From an uncultured Lachnospiraceae bacterium (GTDB taxonomy: Bacteria > Bacillota > Clostridia > Lachnospirales > Lachnospiraceae), in assembly GCA_910580005.1 (NCBI GenBank), contig CAJTXH010000052.1, forward strand, positions 1 to 17,641: DNA of 17,641 nt. Direction: 5' to 3'. This document shows positions 16,065 to 17,641 of the stretch, piece by piece (the stretch's first letter is position 1; each line of letters begins with the position of its first letter). A program made the position numbers and the translations under genes. The notes beneath the pieces were generated by a model. That model saw only the letters and a program-made list of their open reading frames with translations, did no database searches and was not told the DNA's origin.

Positions 16065-16940
16065 CTAGCCTAAAAAATTATAACCAATTGCGATACTTCC
16101 TGCTATTATACAATATATTGCAAAATATTTATACCTTTTGCCACGTACAAGTGCCATCATAAAACATATTGAAAAATATCCTGCTATTGCCGCCACTACT
16201 GTAGCTATAATACAGCCTGATACATCATCTTTTGCAATAGTGCCTGGCTGTAAATCCTTAAGTTCCAGGACAACAGCACCAAGCACAGCAGGTATTGACA
16301 TTATAAATGAATACTTTACAGCAAATTTTTTATCAAAACCACATAATATGCAGGCTGTTATTGTAGTTCCTGAACGTGAAATGCCAGGCATTGTTGAAAG
16401 CCCTTGTGCTATGCCAATAATTCCTGCATCCAGGCAGGAAGCTTCTTTAGGTTTCTTACCCCCTGCATCTGCAACATCTGCAATAACCAGAAATGCAGCC
16501 GTAACAAAAAGGCATACACCTGGAACCATTATCATATCATTGGCGGCACCAATAATATCTGAAAGCATGATGCCTATTATCCCTGTAGGTATTGTTGATA
16601 CTATAACCAGCATAACAAACTTACGGTATGAACTTTTTATTATATGCCTGTATCCCTTGCTACTTTTAAATATCCTGGCAAAAAATATACCAATATTAGC
16701 GAAAATATCTATTACAATATGTATTCCCTCAGATACTAGTTTTGCTATATCTTTATGGAATGCTATAAAGATAGCCACCAGAGTGCCAAAATGCAGCATA
16801 ATGTCAAAAAACATGCCGCCACTTCCTAAATCCACCCCAAGTACCTGTTTAATTATAATAAGATGCCCTGAACTGCTGACAGGCAGAAACTCAGCAAGCC
16901 CCTGCACCAGACCAAGTATAACAGCTTTCCATACTGGCAT
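16065..16940 (-). CDS. uppP: Undecaprenyl-diphosphatase (BacA/UppP type)
   Basis: Integral membrane phosphatase that recycles undecaprenyl diphosphate to the monophosphate lipid carrier for peptidoglycan and other wall polymers; overproduction gives bacitracin tolerance in the family. 291 residues and about 8 membrane segments. Signature motifs are intact: QGLAEFLPVSSSGH (13-26, with Q13 and E17 of the (E/Q)xxxE motif) and PGISRSGTT (185-193, R189). A loop of about 25 residues (92-107, FKSSKGYRHIIKSSYRK) is polar. The open frame begins with GTG at 16949, but ATG 16940 has a perfect AAGGAG 8 nt upstream and is chosen. It is first in the presumed operon, behind the promoter at 16994-17022, and 33 nt ahead of ftsK, which ties wall synthesis to division. 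Confidence 0.96.
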   Translation of the reverse strand: MPVWKAVILGLVQGLAEFLPVSSSGHLIIIKQVLGVDLGSGGMFFDIMLHFGTLVAIFIAFHKDIAKLVSEGIHIVIDIFANIGIFFARIFKSSKGYRHIIKSSYRKFVMLVIVSTIPTGIIGIMLSDIIGAANDMIMVPGVCLFVTAAFLVIADVADAGGKKPKEASCLDAGIIGIAQGLSTMPGISRSGTTITACILCGFDKKFAVKYSFIMSIPAVLGAVVLELKDLQPGTIAKDDVSGCIIATVVAAIAGYFSICFMMALVRGKRYKYFAIYCIIAGSIAIGYNFLG

Positions 16941-16993
16941 AGGTAACACTCCTTACTATTATTACTTTACCATTTTAAGGTAACTATTTGTCT

Positions 16994-17022
16994 ATTATAA
17001 CCATTATTATGGTGAAAGTAAA
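16994..17022 (-). promoter_or_regulatory. Sigma-A-type promoter of the uppP-ftsK operon
   Basis: On the minus strand TTTACT (17022-17017), a 17-nt spacer and a perfect TATAAT (16999-16994), about 54 nt upstream of the uppP start. The spacer includes the small inverted repeat CCATTATTATGG (17001-17012). The large palindrome ends only about 15 nt upstream of the -35. Confidence 0.65.
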
Positions 17023-17037
17023 GCCCATGAATATGAG

Positions 17038-17300
17038 ATAATTTCCAGTTATCATTTGTTGGCAGCCGGACGCAGGGTTTCCGTGTCCGTCTAAAACATA
17101 TTCCACTCCAGGGCACGCTTGCGCTACGTCAGCTCACGCAACGGCGCATAAAATCCCTATGCCACAAAAAAATGTGGCATTGAGTACGGGATTTAAACGC
17201 CGGCGGAGCTAAAGTGCCCCTGTCATGGAATAATGTTTAGCCTGGACACTAGAAATCTGCTGTCTGCTGGCAGAGCCCAGAATTATAACTGGAAGTTATG
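17038..17300. repeat. Long nested palindrome, copy 1 of a GC-rich intergenic element
   Basis: About 263 nt that fold on themselves end to end. Paired blocks from outside in: 17045-17052 with 17285-17292 (CCAGTTAT), 17092-17105 with 17226-17239, 17110-17116 with 17214-17221, CGGCG 17142-17146 with 17198-17202, AAATCCC 17151-17157 with 17188-17194, and an apical stem ATGCCACA 17159-17166 with 17173-17180 closing a loop of six A. The core (about 17110-17221) is repeated inverted at 17507-17599. It is GC-richer than its surroundings and has no convincing frame. It looks like a non-autonomous repeat or a structured RNA element; identity unknown. Confidence 0.85.
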
Positions 17301-17472
17301 TTGTGTGGCAGGTTATTCAGACAGACGGAAGATACATGAACATTATTTTAATATTTGTACAACAGCAATTGAAAAATATAGAATATAAGTAAAAACTAAC
17401 AAAATAATCCATCAAAATACAATTTCAAGTTATCTTAACCGTTATGGGTTTTATTATAAATTTACAATAACA
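17301..17472. other. AT-rich spacer between the two palindromes
   Basis: 172 nt with no gene, RNA or clear signal that I can recognise. It contains no transposase fragment, so the two palindromes are not simply the ends of a complete insertion sequence. Confidence 0.6.
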
Positions 17473-17630
17473 GGTTTCATGTGCCAGATGCCAGTAATAT
17501 TCCGTAAAAGGGGCACTTTGGCGTCGCCGGCGTTTAAATCCCGTTTTTTGGGATTTTATGCGCCGTTGCGTATGCCATCGTAGCGGAAGCGTGCCCCTGT
17601 ACGGAATATTCTGGCTCTGGCACATAAACC
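17473..17630. repeat. Long nested palindrome, copy 2 (inverted relative to copy 1)
   Basis: About 158 nt. The outer arms GGTTTCATGTGCC (17473-17485) and GGCACATAAACC (17619-17630) pair, as do the ATATTCCGTA-type blocks (about 17496-17506 with 17600-17610), AGGGGCAC (17509-17516) with GTGCCCCT, and AAATCCC (17536-17542) with GGGATTT (17550-17556) around a T-rich loop. A 22-nt stretch at 17550-17571 is the exact reverse complement of 17136-17157, and a 19-nt stretch at 17525-17543 of 17187-17205. The shared core places it in the same family as copy 1, but the outer arms largely differ. Confidence 0.85.
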
Positions 17631-17641
17631 GTCCGTTCTTA

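Noticed and set aside
17425..17625. 66-codon minus-strand frame
   Set aside because: It lies almost wholly inside the second palindrome, and its Arg-rich composition follows from the GC-rich repeat.
17038..17630. Integron attC sites, CRISPR array or complete insertion sequence
   Set aside because: Only two copies in opposite orientation, with no regular spacers, no core-site consensus and no transposase or integrase frame nearby.

Overview
The window looks like a chromosomal segment of an AT-rich, low-GC, anaerobic Clostridia-type Firmicute, most probably a Lachnospiraceae member. This is inferred from the protein flavour (Fe-S RumA-type methyltransferase, M18 aminopeptidase, YlbJ, a spore-type GH18 remnant, formate-tetrahydrofolate ligase, BspA-type repeats) and the A/T-rich codon use. 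Every gene I can support lies on the minus strand, so transcription runs from high to low coordinates.

Layout, following transcription. 17641-16941 is non-coding and holds two long, GC-rich, imperfect palindromes that share a core but lie in opposite orientation, followed by a promoter. Then comes a tightly packed run that reads like one operon of about 9 kb: undecaprenyl-diphosphatase (uppP), the FtsK/SpoIIIE DNA translocase, two RimK-like ATP-grasp ligases, formate-tetrahydrofolate ligase (fhs), and a secreted leucine-rich-repeat / Ig-like / transglutaminase-like protein. ftsK overlaps the first ATP-grasp gene by 14 nt, and the last gene starts 5 nt after the fhs stop. Below this is a broken GH18 spore-lytic-enzyme gene (7326-7757, perhaps with a degraded 5' remnant up to 7865), then corA (a CorA-type metal transporter), ylbJ (sporulation membrane protein), an M18 metallo-aminopeptidase with its own sigma-A-type promoter, pheA (chorismate mutase-prephenate dehydratase), and the truncated 5' part of an RlmD-type 23S rRNA m5U methyltransferase that runs off the left edge.

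Most genes are housekeeping: cell-wall lipid carrier recycling, chromosome segregation, C1 metabolism, phenylalanine synthesis, metal transport and rRNA modification. The parts that are not routine are the paired ATP-grasp ligases translationally coupled to ftsK, the two nested palindromes, the RlmD protein enlarged by low-complexity insertions, and the decayed GH18 gene beside an intact ylbJ. No tRNA, rRNA, CRISPR array, transposase or phage gene was seen. Intergenic stretches longer than 300 nt are 1843-2368 (AT-rich, short repeats), 3515-3846 (a strong hairpin) and 16941-17641 (promoter and palindromes).
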